From assembly GCF_037975245.1 (NCBI RefSeq), contig NC_092567.1, forward strand, positions 5,464,214-5,528,213: a stretch of DNA of 64,000 bases, read 5' to 3'. The translations under genes and the position numbers were made by a program. The notes beneath the pieces are model-generated. The model worked only from the letters and a program-made list of their open reading frames with translations. It searched no databases and had not been told where the DNA came from. Positions 11,555-23,759 of the stretch are shown here, piece after piece. Position 1 is the first letter of the stretch. Every line of letters begins with the position of its first letter. The DNA comes from Apostichopus japonicus. Lineage: Eukaryota; Echinodermata; Holothuroidea; Aspidochirotida; Stichopodidae.

Positions 11555-13990
11555 GAAGAATTGAAAAACCCAATATCCAGGTGAGGTTTCCTGTGATGTA
11601 CGACACCAGTGTGGAGGCAACAACAGAAGAGGAGAACGTATATGGCTTAAAGACATAATGGTGTAAGATGATATTAAGAGTTCATCCGAGAGTCCAAAAA
11701 GCAAAGGAACAAGTGCCATAGAGAAGAAAGATGGAAGGGTGAGTTTAACTATTGTACCCAAATGTGTAATGATATTATTTAAATACTTTTCATAACCTGT
11801 TTATATATAATATAAAAAAAAACAGTCTGGTACATCATTTACGTACAAGCGACATAAGTTTGGCCATTTTTTTACTGATTTGGGATAATCATAAACATGG
11901 TTATTAAGCTTTGAAAAATAACTTGGTGTTATAGTGCAAAGCTAGTAATTATTTGGTAAAGCTGCTATTCCTGGCTTATAATTTGAGGGACCTTGATTTA
12001 AATGTTTACCTCCCAATATGTTGATGTACAATTTTAATGTAAATGTATGTTTATGATAATGTGAGTTATCATGTGCTATATCTGTATATATGCTTACAGG
12101 TATATCATATTTTCTGTTCACAGGGCAATATTGGTGCAGATTTTGGGCTTCCTGAAGACAAGTGGGAGGCCATTTGTAGTTAAGAGAACACTCTATGTTC
12201 GTGAAGACTTAACTGGTGTTGATTTGGGGTACCAACACTTTGAAAACGAAAGTCGTTGGGAATGCTTGCACAAGATTCAACAGTGACAGAGATGCAAAAC
12301 CGCTGTTGTCTCCCGTGAAGGTTAATGCTATGGAAGGTTAGTCATTATGAAAAGCTTTCAAACAAGTAACCATTTATATTACAAGCTCATGACTTAGTAC
12401 ACAAGTGTACAATATAATTTACTGAATATGCTGTTTTTCAGGAGTAAGTAATTTTTTAACACTGACAGAACTATTTATCAGTAGGATTATGCATTCCAGT
12501 ATCATGAGTTAACAACTGATATCATTTTGGTTGGTTCTTAATTGCCTTTGAGTTCTGACAGGAAGCCTACAATCAAACTACCATAGTGGTGTAGTTTTTC
12601 CAACCAAAAGATTGAGCAAACCCAAATTCTAAACCAAAAGAATGTTCTTGGTTAGACTGTGATTGCTAGTCCATTCAGGTTGGATACCAACAGAGATAAA
12701 TATTGTGAGACATTCTAAGCCATAGGAAAGTTTGACCTTAACTTTCCATGAAAGCACTCATCTAGCAATGCAAGAGAGTTTGTTAAGTTTTAGGACCACA
12801 CTGTTACTGTTAATCATGATAAGTCAATTCTTAAGTGTTCATACGCTTTGTTTCTTGCAGCACAATTCGTGGAACGTTTGAAAGAAAGCTGCAGTTTACT
12901 GAGGAAGCTACGAGGTTCAGTAAATACATATCCGAGAAGCTGACATCAATCGTAAAACAAAGAAGGCCTTAAAAAATTAGTATCATATTATTTTTTTTCA
13001 ATGGTTATTGCTTACAATTAAACAGTCTTTAGTTTGATTCAAACTGACAGCATATTGCTGTCACTGACAAGTTAACTTTTCAGAGGAATTTTTCCAGACA
13101 GTTCTTTTTTTCAAAGTAGGATTAAACCCATATTTATTATTAGGTTTTTAACAGTTATTGTTTACCATTATATGGTATTTAGTTTTTTAATTAAATTCAG
13201 GAAATGGAAAGTATGTTGCTGTTAATTACAACTTAAGTTTTCAATGGAGATCTTCTGGACAGTTTTTCCTTGAAAGTGGTTTAACCATGACTATTATAGA
13301 CTGATGTTGACTTTTACTTGGCAAAGTCATCTTTCCACTTTTGCCTTTTTTTTCTTTTTTAAAGAACTAACATTTCTAGTAATCAGTATGTACAAATGCC
13401 ATTAAACAGTATTCAGATTTTTATTCAAACTCCAGAATAGACAGTTTATTGTCGTCACATATGTGTTCAGTATAAATATGCATTACAAATACATGCTTTG
13501 TAGGTAAATATTGTTTTTTAAGATCTGATTGTGGTAACCAATTTCAGAATGAATTCCTTTCAAAAGGTTACTGTCTGACTAGCTATTATTATTGTCTGCC
13601 TAGCATGCAGAACTGCAGACTACATAGTTTGGTAATGCTAACTCTTGAATAACTTTTATCTATTCAGCTGTAACTTTTATTTTGATATAATGATTGATAA
13701 AAAATTAACCTTTATATTGTTTTAACAGATAGAGTTTCCTTTCTTAATTGCCACAGCAATACATGAAATCATTGTTTTAATGAACATATTTAGTTGGTAT
13801 TTCATCATATATGTAAGTTTTTAATGTGTAATGTGAAAGCGTTTACTTCAGAAGTTTGCTTTCTTGTTAGACTCCAAATTTATGTTTTCTTTTTCATTGC
13901 CCCTAACTTTGCATTATTGTGCAGTACTATACTTTTGCCATTCATGTTTGATCCATTAACTTGTCTTAACTTTGTTGGAATAAAATGATA
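11555..13990 (+). pseudogene. Decayed spliced transcription unit inside the inverted-repeat element
   Basis: Three splice-bounded blocks can be drawn: 11555-11738 (acceptor tttttccag, donor gtgagt), 12124-12336 (acceptor ttcacag, donor gttagt) and 12860 onward (acceptor tttcttgcag). An AATAAA follows at 13979-13984, just before the right array. Joining block 2 to block 3 gives an open frame running through RFNSDRDAKPLLSPVKVNAM and EAQFVERLKESCSLL, ending RSVNTYPRS-like before a stop near 12944. Block 2 also contains another short open stretch (GADFGLPEDKWEAICS) in a different frame, ended by a stop. Block 1 is broken by stops in every frame. No family was recognised. It could be a captured host gene fragment, a dead transposase or a non-coding RNA. 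Confidence 0.35.
13003..13500. repeat. Diverged ~150-bp tandem repeat, about 3 copies
   Basis: Blocks starting near 13003, 13152 and about 13390 share 'gttattg.ttac.att', 'agt.ttgattcaaact', 'tattgctgt' and 'tttttcc'-type words in the same order. They lie in the presumed 3' UTR of the interior unit. Confidence 0.45.
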
Positions 13991-14104
13991 TTTTCAGATT
14001 TTTGTTAACAGTGATTTTTACTCCATCTGCTGGAAGTTCTCCCTCGCCTTAACTTGCTTGTTAAGTGTTAGACCTACATCATGTGCAACTGTAAAGAGCA
14101 ATTT

Positions 14105-14790
14105 TAAACCTGTTGAAATTCATCGCCACCTGTTTTCACCAGATAACTTGTTGAAAACAATTGAACCTGTGGAAAATCCTACTGTTATAACCAGCTTAAA
14201 ACCTTCCATACATGTTCTTACCTGTTAAAACGTTTTCAATACCAGTAAAGACATGTTGAAAACAGAACCAGTTAAAACCTGTTACCCCTGTTGAAAACAG
14301 TTGAAACCAGTTCATACAGTATGTTATTACCAGTTAATAGCTGTTGCGCCTGTTGAAAACAGTTGAAACCTGTTATTACCAGTTAATACCTGTTTATGCC
14401 AGTTAAAAGCTGTTGTGCCTGTTGAAACTTGTTGAAAACAGTTGAAACCTATTAATACCAGTTAAAAACTGTTATGCCTGTTGAAAACAGTTGAAACCTG
14501 TTATTACCAGTTAATACCTGTTAATACCAGCTAAAGCTGTTGTGCCTGTTGAAACCTGTTGAAAACAGTTGAAACCTGTTAATACCAGCTAATACCTGTT
14601 AATACCAGTTAAAAACTGTTATGCCTGTTGAAAACAGTTGAAACCTGTTAATTCCAGTTAATACCTGTCAATACCAGTTAACACCCGTTAATACCATTTA
14701 ATACCTGTTATTACCTGTCACCAAATACCAGTTGCAACAGGTACCTGTTAAAACCAGTTCAACAGGTATTAACTGGAATTTTCACCTGGG
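14105..14790. repeat. Right repeat array of the inverted-repeat element
   Basis: Irregular alternation of 'acctgttgaaaacagttgaa', 'acctgttaataccagtta' and 'tgttgtgcctgttgaaa'. It uses the same short words as the left array but without the regular 29-bp period. Its last ~60 bp are the inverted counterpart of 9121-9180. Confidence 0.85.
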
Positions 14791-14872
14791 GTATTCGCGT
14801 GTCCTGATTAATCAAAACATGAAGTCATGAAAGCACTCGCGTAGCAGTAATGCGACCCCCCCCCCTCTCAGA

Positions 14873-14960
14873 AAACGGGTACCCGTCTTGTGAGCTTTCG
14901 ATTCGGGTACACGAATGTTCGGTTCGGTACCCGGGTATTCGGGTACCCGAATCAGGCCTA
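14873..14960. repeat. Cluster of GGGTACCCG palindromes
   Basis: Several versions of a palindrome centred on GGTACC occur within 90 bp (ACGGGTACCCGT, TTCGGTACCCGG, TTCGGGTACCCGAA), starting about 85 bp beyond the element end. They are short and may be chance or a remnant of another repeat. Confidence 0.6.
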
Positions 14961-15249
14961 GAATGTTCTTACTCATTAAATAAAAATAATGCTCAAGAGA
15001 AAGTTTTCATCCTTCGCTTGGATGAAGTAAATTACCATGGATGCAACTATGCTGCGGGCTATGGTAGTGTCTGATGAAAAAGGAATTATCACGGTTATGC
15101 AAACTACCTGTAGATACGTGTTTCTTGAGTTTAATGGAAATGAGCATTTGTCATATCGTCATCAGTATTGTTACCGAATCTTAACCGTAAAACAACAAGG
15201 ACGTGCAGTTAGTTATAGCAGGTGGGTAGATCTGAACCGGTAAAACGGG

Positions 15250-16740
15250 AATTATTTCTATAGTGCGCACTTCAACTATGATATCGTGGATAGATCGTCT
15301 ACAATAGTTAATTCCGGAATCAGAAAATGTAAACAAACAGTAACAAAGAGATTTTACAATGGTCTGTTCTATTTCAATTCAACAAGTATTGTAATTGTAT
15401 ACAATTGCTGCTGATATTTCTGTTTAGTTCGTGTTGTAGTTTTGTCACGGCCTTATTGATGTTCTGAAAGACAAACTACAACAAAAAACATAATTTATAT
15501 AGATATGATATCTTCATTCATAGTTGTTTACATGTAAGTGTATTTTTTGTCTCCATTAACACTTCTGTCAATAATATACTTTAATGTTGGTTTCTTGAAA
15601 CTTCTTAGAAATGTGGACAGTGTTATTGTTCAATGTTACTATTGTGCATGTCAAGTCATAATAACACGATGTTAGATTATGCAAACCTTATATGTTAGGG
15701 CAAGTAGAGAGAGTGATGTATTTAGTCGTAATACAGATTAAACAAACATACCTAAGAAAGTGGCTGGAAACAAGACATATAACCTTAGTTTACACAACTG
15801 ACATACTCTCAGGACATCGGAAACGTGATCACGTGATTATGACGATGTTTTGTCTAGTCTTGTAGCTCTATAATTCAACTCAATAAAGTATTTCTAAATT
15901 CATTTAGTCCTTTTCTATGATAAATATTTAAATTATTAGTTTTCATGGTCTTTGATGATGTCACTAATGCGTTGCAATGTAAAGCTGAATATCTTGATAA
16001 CCGGGTAGCTTTACAAACATCACGAACAATCAAATGTTTCATTTCTCTGTACAATAACACATCTATACTAAGATTCTACCTAAATTCATTATTTAAATTA
16101 ATTAAGAGTAATATCAATACATGCAAACCTCTCTATCTCCTACCCGCAACATTATTTCTCGGACTCGTACACATTGTACCCTTGTTCATTGTTCTGTGTT
16201 TCAAGGACACATCGATATTCTCATTGTTAATGGTGGAGTGACGTCACTTCTGATGATGTCATCATTGATCAATCTCAAAGACAGAAGTAGTTAGTGTAAA
16301 CAACACGTTTGACCCGATCCATTAAATGTTTGACCATTTTAGACAGATGTGTGTTAAATAGCTACTAAATGATCTCGTGATAACAGCTTTGAGAGAGATT
16401 CAGAGACGATGTAGTCGAAGTCAAAGTCAGTTCTTTAGAATATTGTAAACCCTCGATATTTGGACTTCATTTTCTGGCACTCGCATACCTTTTTTTTATT
16501 TGCTTTTAATTTCTCTTTTTCTTCATTTAAACTTTTTTTAACAGTGTTTAATAATGACTCTAGTGATTTGTGATGACGTCACTGATGTTGAGTGTTCTAT
16601 GATCCGTTCATCGTCTCATGAATTATTATTCTTGATCTGAGCATCGAATACTCGACTATCATGATTTGGTTTCTTAATTTAGCCCAAGATTCGTTTCTGT
16701 TTGAATGGGAGCATATATGCTTTCATTTAGGATAATTTCA
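15250..16740. other. Non-coding stretch
   Basis: No supported exon was seen. It contains two perfect TGACGTCA sites (16239-16246 and 16574-16581). Confidence 0.5.
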
Positions 16741-16743
16741 TAA

Positions 16744-16932
16744 TTGATCAGATATGTTAATGAGATGATAACAGTTCTAACCTGATTGGTTTTATTACTA
16801 AGAGGATAATAGTTGTAAACTGATCAGGTATAAAACCGAGATGATAATGATAGTAAACTGATCGGTAGTCCTACTAATATAGAAGGGTTGTTAACTGATC
16901 AGCTATATTACTGATATGATAATGATAGTAAA
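16744..16932. repeat. 38-bp tandem minisatellite, 5 copies
   Basis: Units start at 16744, 16782, 16820, 16858 and 16895 with lengths of 38, 38, 38, 37 and 38 bp. The common pattern is 'ctgatcag.tat.ttacta' followed by 'agatgataatgatagtaaa'. Copies are moderately diverged. Confidence 0.75.
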
Positions 16933-17117
16933 CTAATAAGATCAAAATTAAGGAATCAACTAGATTGATTGCTCAGCTGATACGAAGTTATCATCGAGAG
17001 CCAACATAAATCAGTTGAATATAATGTTTATTACTTCAGTCCACCCCCCCCCCCCAAACAAAAAGAGATTACAATTGCAGATGTGTTTTAATCAATTCCG
17101 TTCATTTTATTCATCAG

Positions 17118-17176
17118 TATGGAACAATACGTATCCTGATTTTCGTCGCCTGAATCTACAGACCGGTCAATGGCAG
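17118..17176 (+). CDS. Candidate internal exon, protein unknown
   Basis: The acceptor ttattcatcag ends at 17117 and a consensus donor (CAG|gtaaga) starts at 17177. The 59-bp exon reads two bases, then WNNTYPDFRRLNLQTGQWQ, ending on a codon boundary. Composition and splice sites are better than the surrounding DNA, but no family was recognised. No partner exon with matching phase could be linked with confidence. A poly-C tract lies 60 bp upstream. Confidence 0.4.
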
Positions 17177-17239
17177 GTAAGAGATTGTGCACCTTTCTTA
17201 CAGCTATTGCTCATAATGCATTCTGGTCAGCTTATTTGA

Positions 17240-20200
17240 GCTAAGTTGCTCTCTGTGTTACTTTACCAGTAAATATAAAATTAATATTATGATAACGTAA
17301 TCGGTGAAATGCAGTTAATAAATGGTAGCATTAGAATTAGATAAACAGAAAAGAACTTAAACAACATAAATTTACAGATATCTTCTTGCTCCTGTTCCCA
17401 AACGTGATCAGGTTTCTTTTATTAGTGTTGCCGTTTATACCTGAATGCCACCCGTGTATCCCTTATTACCCAACCATAAATTTGTTTTATTTTTCAAGAT
17501 ATTCTCTCACAAGTCTATATATATAAAGGCACAATACTTGCTTGCAGAAACGAGACACACATGCTAAGTTTTCATTTTATCAGGATTGTATTAATATTTT
17601 GCTAACATTGAAGAAAAAAGCCTTCATCAGAAAATAGTGAATATTTATGAATATTTATCTACTATATATTTACTGAAAAGATAACACAATTAAGTCTTGC
17701 TAATAAACTAACTTTGTTCCTTAAAAAGGGTTAGGGTATTTGAATGATCAATTGCTTAAAGTATTATTTATCCATAATAGTGTTTATAAGTGACATTGAA
17801 AACAATAAACTCTGGTATATTATTCTGAATGGTAATGCTTGCTATGATCTTGGTCATTTGTGTATATGAAAGCTATATGAAAGCTATTTAAATTACTGAC
17901 ATTTCAAGGACTCCGATCTAACACTCTTTTTTTTGGGGGGGGGGGGGGGAGAAGGGGGGTATTATTATATTCGTGTAAAATGGGAATAAATTAGAAAACA
18001 TATTAAACTCTGTAGAATACTGTGTAGCTCTACTAACCTGTTTTGTTGTTGTGTTGTGCGGATACCATGGTATCAAACAAATACGTAATCACTTATATGA
18101 ATATAAGATATATTCGTATTATTTCCCGCGTGTTTGTAACAGACACATATATAAATACATTCGACGGTTTGGAAGATGTCAGGATTCGAGGGGGGGGGGG
18201 GGTTGTGAGGGGGGTTGTGGGGGTGGGGGTTAGAGTGGAGTTATTCCAACTCGGTTGCTGATAATCTCTTTTAATATTTATAATTTGTCGTCGGCTAATT
18301 GTTTATTGTATCTTGATAATTATCTTCAATTGTTATAGATATTATATTGCAACACCCGGACCTTATCATTAGTGTCTAGTATGTGGTGGAGTATTGACGG
18401 CGCCAATAATACAGAAACAACTCACGTAAACTTGTGTATCACCTTTCATTACAAACGTAGCAACGAACTTATAATAATCTGGAAGTGAACAGAAATACAT
18501 ATCTTTACAATATATTTTGGTAATAAAATGAGCATCGGTATGATAATTAACAACTAAGCATATCGTTTCAACATTGAGTAGAACACTAGTAGCGTGTATG
18601 ACTTTGAAAAAAAAAAACATAATTGACATAACCGACGCTGCTTAACGTTTCCAACATACCACTATAAATCCTCGTGAAACATTGGTAATATTCTTCTGAA
18701 CCAAAACTTAACGGTAGGAAAAATCAATGACATTAACAAATATCTTAATCAAATAATGTCTTCACCTAAGTGAATGTACTGAACATATCCCGCTTTTACG
18801 TCACCACCTCAATGTACATTAAATATGAAACCGTAGAATGTTGTCAACGATGTTGCACCGTTCTTGTTTATGTTCATTTAATTTCGGGGCAAATGCTCAT
18901 CATAGCACATACAACAGTCGTAACAACAGTCCGTTTAGCCGACCCTGTACTTTACTGTGGCTGCCCTTGTATATTTGTCTTTGTATCGGGCTCCCTGGTA
19001 TTCACTGGTTATGCTCATTTTCTTCGTTTTCTCCGGTGTTAGGAGAAGTTAGTCTTCCATTAAATAAAGCTGCCTATTACGTCATAAGTTGTAAATTGAG
19101 CAAAAATTGTTGGATACCCTGCAACTAACTACGATATCTGGATATGTTGTCACAGTTACGTGACTGTTCATGATTAGTGAATTATTTGTCGTTTAACCAG
19201 ATTTAGACAATTTGTGTCCCACAAAGTTAGTGTCATAGATATTTGTTTGTTAAAAAACTTACTTTAATCTTCCCAGGTGGACGGAAGTAACATTATGTGT
19301 TCAAGTCCTACTCATTCTTTTAACGGTCACGTTTGCTTCCAGCAAGTTGTAGCTAAAACAACACAAAGTAAAGAAGTACACTTTTGCTACTCTTTCTTCT
19401 AAGACTAGTTCAATCTTACTCAATTATTACCTCAAATTTTATCAGGTAAATGTTTCTGCGACGGTTCCACGTACACTAATGTGTAAAGGACATTAAATAC
19501 TTGTAGTTTATGGTCAGAAATGAGGCTGGACTGGTAGTGTAACGGATGGTAACCGATGCGAAGCAGCGCGATTCAATATTGTTGTTCTAAGTATATATGG
19601 TTTTAAAATCATACCAGAAACTGTTTTTTATTGCCTATAATTTGTGTGTGGGGTGCATAGCTAAACGAAATTGCTTGTGAACATCAGACTCACCGTTTTC
19701 CACAGTGCAAATGCTGGACATTTCGGCGATTGATATAAATGAAAGAAAAGGTGATACGTTTTTTGATAAAATGAAAGAAAATTGAAGACTATTTTGGAAT
19801 TCGTAAAAGTATTATATTCGTTAATTGAAATAAACTGTAAAAAAAAAGATCTTGCAAATATATGTTTGTAGTGGTACCAGGTTTGCTCTGTGGTATAAAT
19901 CGTTACTAATGATTCGGCGGAGCTGTGATTAAATCACTTTTTACGCACATTTACACAACAAGACCATAATGCTAGTTAGTATGTGGGGGCAATTATACTA
20001 CTGCTTCGTTCTGTTGTCTAGATACCATGGTAATCAAAGAACCGGACACGTAATTTGTGACGCTGTATACGAACACAATGTTCATAAAGATCACCCACAT
20101 CAATCAGTCTTTTTTTTTCTTCAAGATACTGCGTCACGGATATGTATACATCCTAAGCCCGTGCCGTATATTGCTTATACTGCATTTTGTGAAAAAGTAT

Positions 20201-21290
20201 TTTAGATGTACATTAGACTCTCCTTTGATCCGTTTATAGCAATGGTTGAATGACAAGAATAACTTAACGAATGTAACATTTACATAGCTGGTTTCGTTTA
20301 CAATGTCAACTTCATCGCCATCAAATAGCACTCAAAAGTTTTCATCAGTTTGATGACTTATTATAACTTTGATAGATGCTTGAACGCATGTAAAACCTGG
20401 TTGCTTTTTACCATCATCCGAACTTAAATCAGAACTATTACACATGTCATGACATGATACTAGCTTCACCTTTTTATTCATGTAAGAATTGGGGTTGAAG
20501 TTGTTTCTATTCTCATCGCTTGCTGAGAATAATTACAAGCGGTCAGATTCATAGTTCCTACTATAATATTGCTATACCGTTGTTCAAATAACATGTACAC
20601 TTAGAGTTTCCGTAAGAAATATATAACTCGAACTTATTACAAAAAGAAAGCAGCATATATTTTTCATTTCATTTCCGTTATCACCAGTATAGATATGCAA
20701 TATTTCAAAACAGGAGAACCAAAGACTAAGACATATTAAAATGTGTACATTAATAGGAACTTAAAGATAAGAAAGTAAAAAGTGTATATATACTTGAAAA
20801 CTTATGTTACTAAAAACAATCTACAAAAAGGATTGAAGTCATTCCCGATGTTTGAATATACTTTACAAGACTGAAGGGCTTTATTCCATTTTTTTTTGGG
20901 GGGGGGGCAAGATATTAGGATTGTATAATTTACTATTGGCTTTAACTAAAATACCCTTAGGTGCAGGATACAGTGGATGTTCCATACGAATAGTTCAAGG
21001 CTTCTATAATAGGAATAGTCCAATCAAGACGCTTAAAGGAATAATTAGTTAACGGAAGATCTGTAAATGATGCAGATTATAATTTTGATAATTTTTAAAC
21101 TGATTTAAGGTTTATTGATACATCATTATTGATGAAAGAATGATCCTTCGCGATGAAAATGGTATAAGTAATGCTATAACTGAAACATCACCTTTGACGA
21201 TGTCATAAGAGGGATTTTTCTGAAATACAGACTAAGCTGATTTACTGATACAACTGTCTGGTATAACCCCCAACCAAATAGTTTTGTGTA
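17240..21290. other. Long non-coding stretch with poly-G tracts
   Basis: No exon with convincing sites on both sides was seen. Poly-G runs lie at 17935-17949 (15 G), about 18190-18201 and about 20898-20906. A similar 'gataccatggta.tcaaa' to 'acgtaat' segment occurs at about 18060 and 20020, suggesting an old dispersed duplication. Confidence 0.5.
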
Positions 21291-21295
21291 AACTC

Positions 21296-21340
21296 AGGCA
21301 ATATGCTGATAATTTTTCGGGCACCTACTGAAAGAAAAAT
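21296..21340 (-). repeat. Dispersed single copy of the 26.5-kb repeat, inverted
   Basis: The reverse complement contains 'tttctttcagtaggtgcccg' followed by 'aaaaattatcagcatattgcc', matching the unit of the tandem array at 26468-26770 on the opposite strand. Confidence 0.8.
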
Positions 21341-21605
21341 AGATTGAAATGTATTTTTTAATGGTTCAACTGGTATTATTATTATTATTATCATCATTAT
21401 TGTACGACTTGCCCAAAGTTGATAACCAATATTGAAGGGTTATGAGCAGGCAAAGGATTTTATGTAATTGGCATGCGATGTAATAACCGATGCATACCTA
21501 TATAATATGTACATTCAGATGTTGTAGGCGCGAACAAAGTGGTGGTTATATTTTGCGGTCAAGTCGTTACAGCTCTCCCAATTCAAATCGGGCGCCTGCG
21601 CCTAT

Positions 21606-22525
21606 GAGTATGCATAGCTTCAGCGGCGTAACGCCTATGGGCTCGGACGGACCAAAGGGGGCCCCGCTGCACTGATGTACAGAACTTAGAAGAAGGGTAC
21701 CTTTTTTTTTTCTTTTTTTTTGAAACGGCACGTTTTCGTTGGAAAAGAAACTATAAACGAGACAATGGATATATTTTTCTGTGCGTGAATACGTTCGTCA
21801 TAAATCATATGCCCCTGCAACTGCAAATCTCGTATCCTTCTTTCCGCACGACTGACTCAAGAGCCTGAGGTACACACTGGAACTTGATAGGCTACGCTGG
21901 TACATATTATAGAGAAATAGCGCCTCTAATTTCAATGAATTCGCTCTCGGTCAGGGTTGCCAAATGACATTGGCCGATAACTGGCCAAATGACACAAATT
22001 TGGCATATTTTGACCTCAGCTATCGGCCAAATCGCCGATGCCTCAGTAAATTCAAGCTCTAGCCTTTCCAAGTTCTCGGGAACTTGGTTACCATTTGTCC
22101 ACAGGAGTTACGCCACGGGTGGAAATATACATGTTTATGTTAATTGGACATTGGTCAGTTGGTCTTATTGTCCTTTCAATCCCCATAATGTATTCTAGCT
22201 ATGCAACACATTTTTTCATGTTCCCAGTATGACAGACAAGGTGGACCAAAAATGTGTCTGTGAACGCAGATTTCCCCCAAAATCTCAGTCGATAAAATCA
22301 CCACGAGATGTTCCATATACGGCTTAGATTGCACCAGAGAGCTTGTAGAACCCCACAGCTTCCAGTGCCCTAAGGCTGGCCCTGGACCAACGCCTTTGGG
22401 ACTTCGCGCTCCGCGCTCGTGGTGTGCGCTGCGCGCACATCGGTTGATTCTCCGTAGCAGGCAGGGAGCCCTTCCTTCCTGGACCCAGGGGCCCCCAGAC
22501 TCATCGTTACGCCGCTGCATAGCTA
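21606..22525. mobile_element. Possible ~0.9-kb repeat bounded by inverted CAGCGGCGTAACG segments
   Basis: CAGCGGCGTAACG at 21621-21633 is mirrored by CGTTACGCCGCTG at 22505-22517, each next to 'gcatagct' and a G-rich 'gggggcccc'-type segment. The right portion (22360-22500) is unusually GC-rich and contains 'gcgctccgcgctcg'. It may be one element or two separate repeats in opposite orientation. Confidence 0.4.
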
Positions 22526-23199
22526 TAGAGACTTCAAACTAGTCTTGGTGATTTTCTACCTTTAAGATATTGACATACAATATTCTGTTGCATATCTTCA
22601 TTTTATTTGTTTTATACTGTTAGATCAGTGAGCCTTGGGACATTAGTAGGTGATACAGGTCACGGTAGGACAGAGCGTTTATCTAGGATATGATCTTCAT
22701 TTCACCCGATATTCTTGAAATGGGCGCAAGGTTACATATTGTCAAGTGTCTACTTTATATCAGGCTCACAGTATACGTTAGAAAACCAAGTGAGGATATT
22801 ACAAAGTTTCATCACAATGTTAAAGGCGATATCGCTCGTAGACTTTTTTTTGAGGGCGCTGGCATTATCGAGGTTTCAGCGAGGTTTACTGGGACCCCTA
22901 TTAATCACGTGACCTCGGTGGCAAATTTAGATCAGTGAATAGCACAGGCAAGCGTATGCGCTACAAGCCCGTACCCATGCACACATAATGTTATAACACA
23001 GCATTTCAGTTTACTGTACTGTTTACCGCATAGGACTTTCGTCCTCGATAGTTTGTTGTTTGTGTGCCTTTTGAGTAAAGAATACTGTACGATTTTCGTC
23101 CAAATACATTCGATTAGAGTATTGTGACAATCATGGAAAAAGGATCAGGGCAAGGAGAATCGGGCGAAATAAAACGACCTTATCCTGGAACGAGCGTAG

Positions 23200-23420
23200 C
23201 CTAGGCTAGGTTTAAGTGGAGGAAGGCCTTTGTTGCATGGACCTGACAAAAACAGCAGTGCAAAGGAACAACAGCGACGAAGAGATGCCACGAAGATCTA
23301 TCTTCTACGTTCCTATGTAAGCTGGCAAATGGAGAAAGAACTCTACAAACATGTCCATGATTTGACTTCTGTGAGCAACGTATATTCCGCAGGACATTTG
23401 CTTCAGGATCAAACAAAAAG
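23200..23420 (+). CDS. Candidate 5' exon of a three-exon gene (unknown protein)
   Basis: The frame is open from 23200 (a stop lies at 23197) to the donor AAAAAG|gtaatg at 23421. It encodes a basic, helix-like segment: SSAKEQQRRRDATKIYLLRS, then YVSWQMEKELYKHVHDLTSV and YSAGHLLQDQTKR. The arrangement RR.d..kIYL......W...k...hLL resembles a recurring segment of uncharacterised invertebrate proteins, by pattern only. The true start is uncertain: an ATG in good context at 23133 begins another frame that ends at 23199. The exon finishes in phase 2, which fits the alternative acceptor of the next exon better than its main one. Confidence 0.45.
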
Positions 23421-23494
23421 GTAATGATTTGCTACGCTAGGCTAAAACTGTACATAGGGTAGTTGTCCTAGGTTACATGTATAGCCTATCAGTA

Positions 23495-23734
23495 TTGCGA
23501 AGTACAGAATACTGCGAAGTACAGAATACTGCGAAGTTCGGTCACCCCTAAGAAATACACGATTTCACCATGATAACCTTCAAGCAAAAGCCAATATCAC
23601 TAAAAACTACGAAGCTACAGTTATTTCCTCTCCAAAATGACCTGTGTGCAAGTATGTACGTATATATTTGTCAATAAAATGAAGATATAGGAGTTTTGGG
23701 GTATTTTAAGGCTTAGGTGTTCGAACTTCGCAGT
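23495..23734. mobile_element. Short non-autonomous element with inverted ends, in the first intron
   Basis: ACTGCGAAGTTCG at 23528-23540 is mirrored by CGAACTTCGCAGT at 23722-23734, and the similarity continues inward (cacccctaag and the mirror of cacctaag). The left end is preceded by two more copies of 'gaatactgcgaagtaca' at a 20-bp spacing from about 23495. The size (~207-240 bp) and lack of coding fit a MITE. No target-site duplication is clear. Confidence 0.65.
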
Positions 23735-23759
23735 GTCTAGTATGCTATTGTATTTGTAA

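Larger units (their letters stand above)
9121..14790. mobile_element. 5.67-kb element with terminal inverted repeats made of tandem repeats (FoldBack/TU-like)
   Basis: The left end starts CCCAGGAGAAAATTCC and the reverse complement of the right end starts CCCAGGTGAAAATTCC. The match continues through GTTAATACCTGTT and AACTGGTTTTAAC, giving close to 50 matched positions in inverted orientation. Both ends then run into ~700-bp arrays of AACAGGT/ACCTGTT and CAACTGG/CCAGTT motifs. Tandem-repeat-built inverted ends are known for Drosophila FoldBack and sea-urchin TU elements; assignment here is by structure only. The flanks (…ctttagt and gtattcg…) show no obvious target-site duplication. The interior holds no intact transposase, only a decayed spliced unit. 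Confidence 0.7.

Noticed and set aside
19525-19585. tRNA-like or SINE-like head ('ctggtagtgtaacggatgg')
   Set aside because: Only a loose resemblance; no anticodon stem or second promoter box could be confirmed.
22176-22520. Minus-strand frame of 114 codons
   Set aside because: It runs through GC-rich dispersed-repeat DNA (gcgctccgcgctcg region) with no recognisable protein features.
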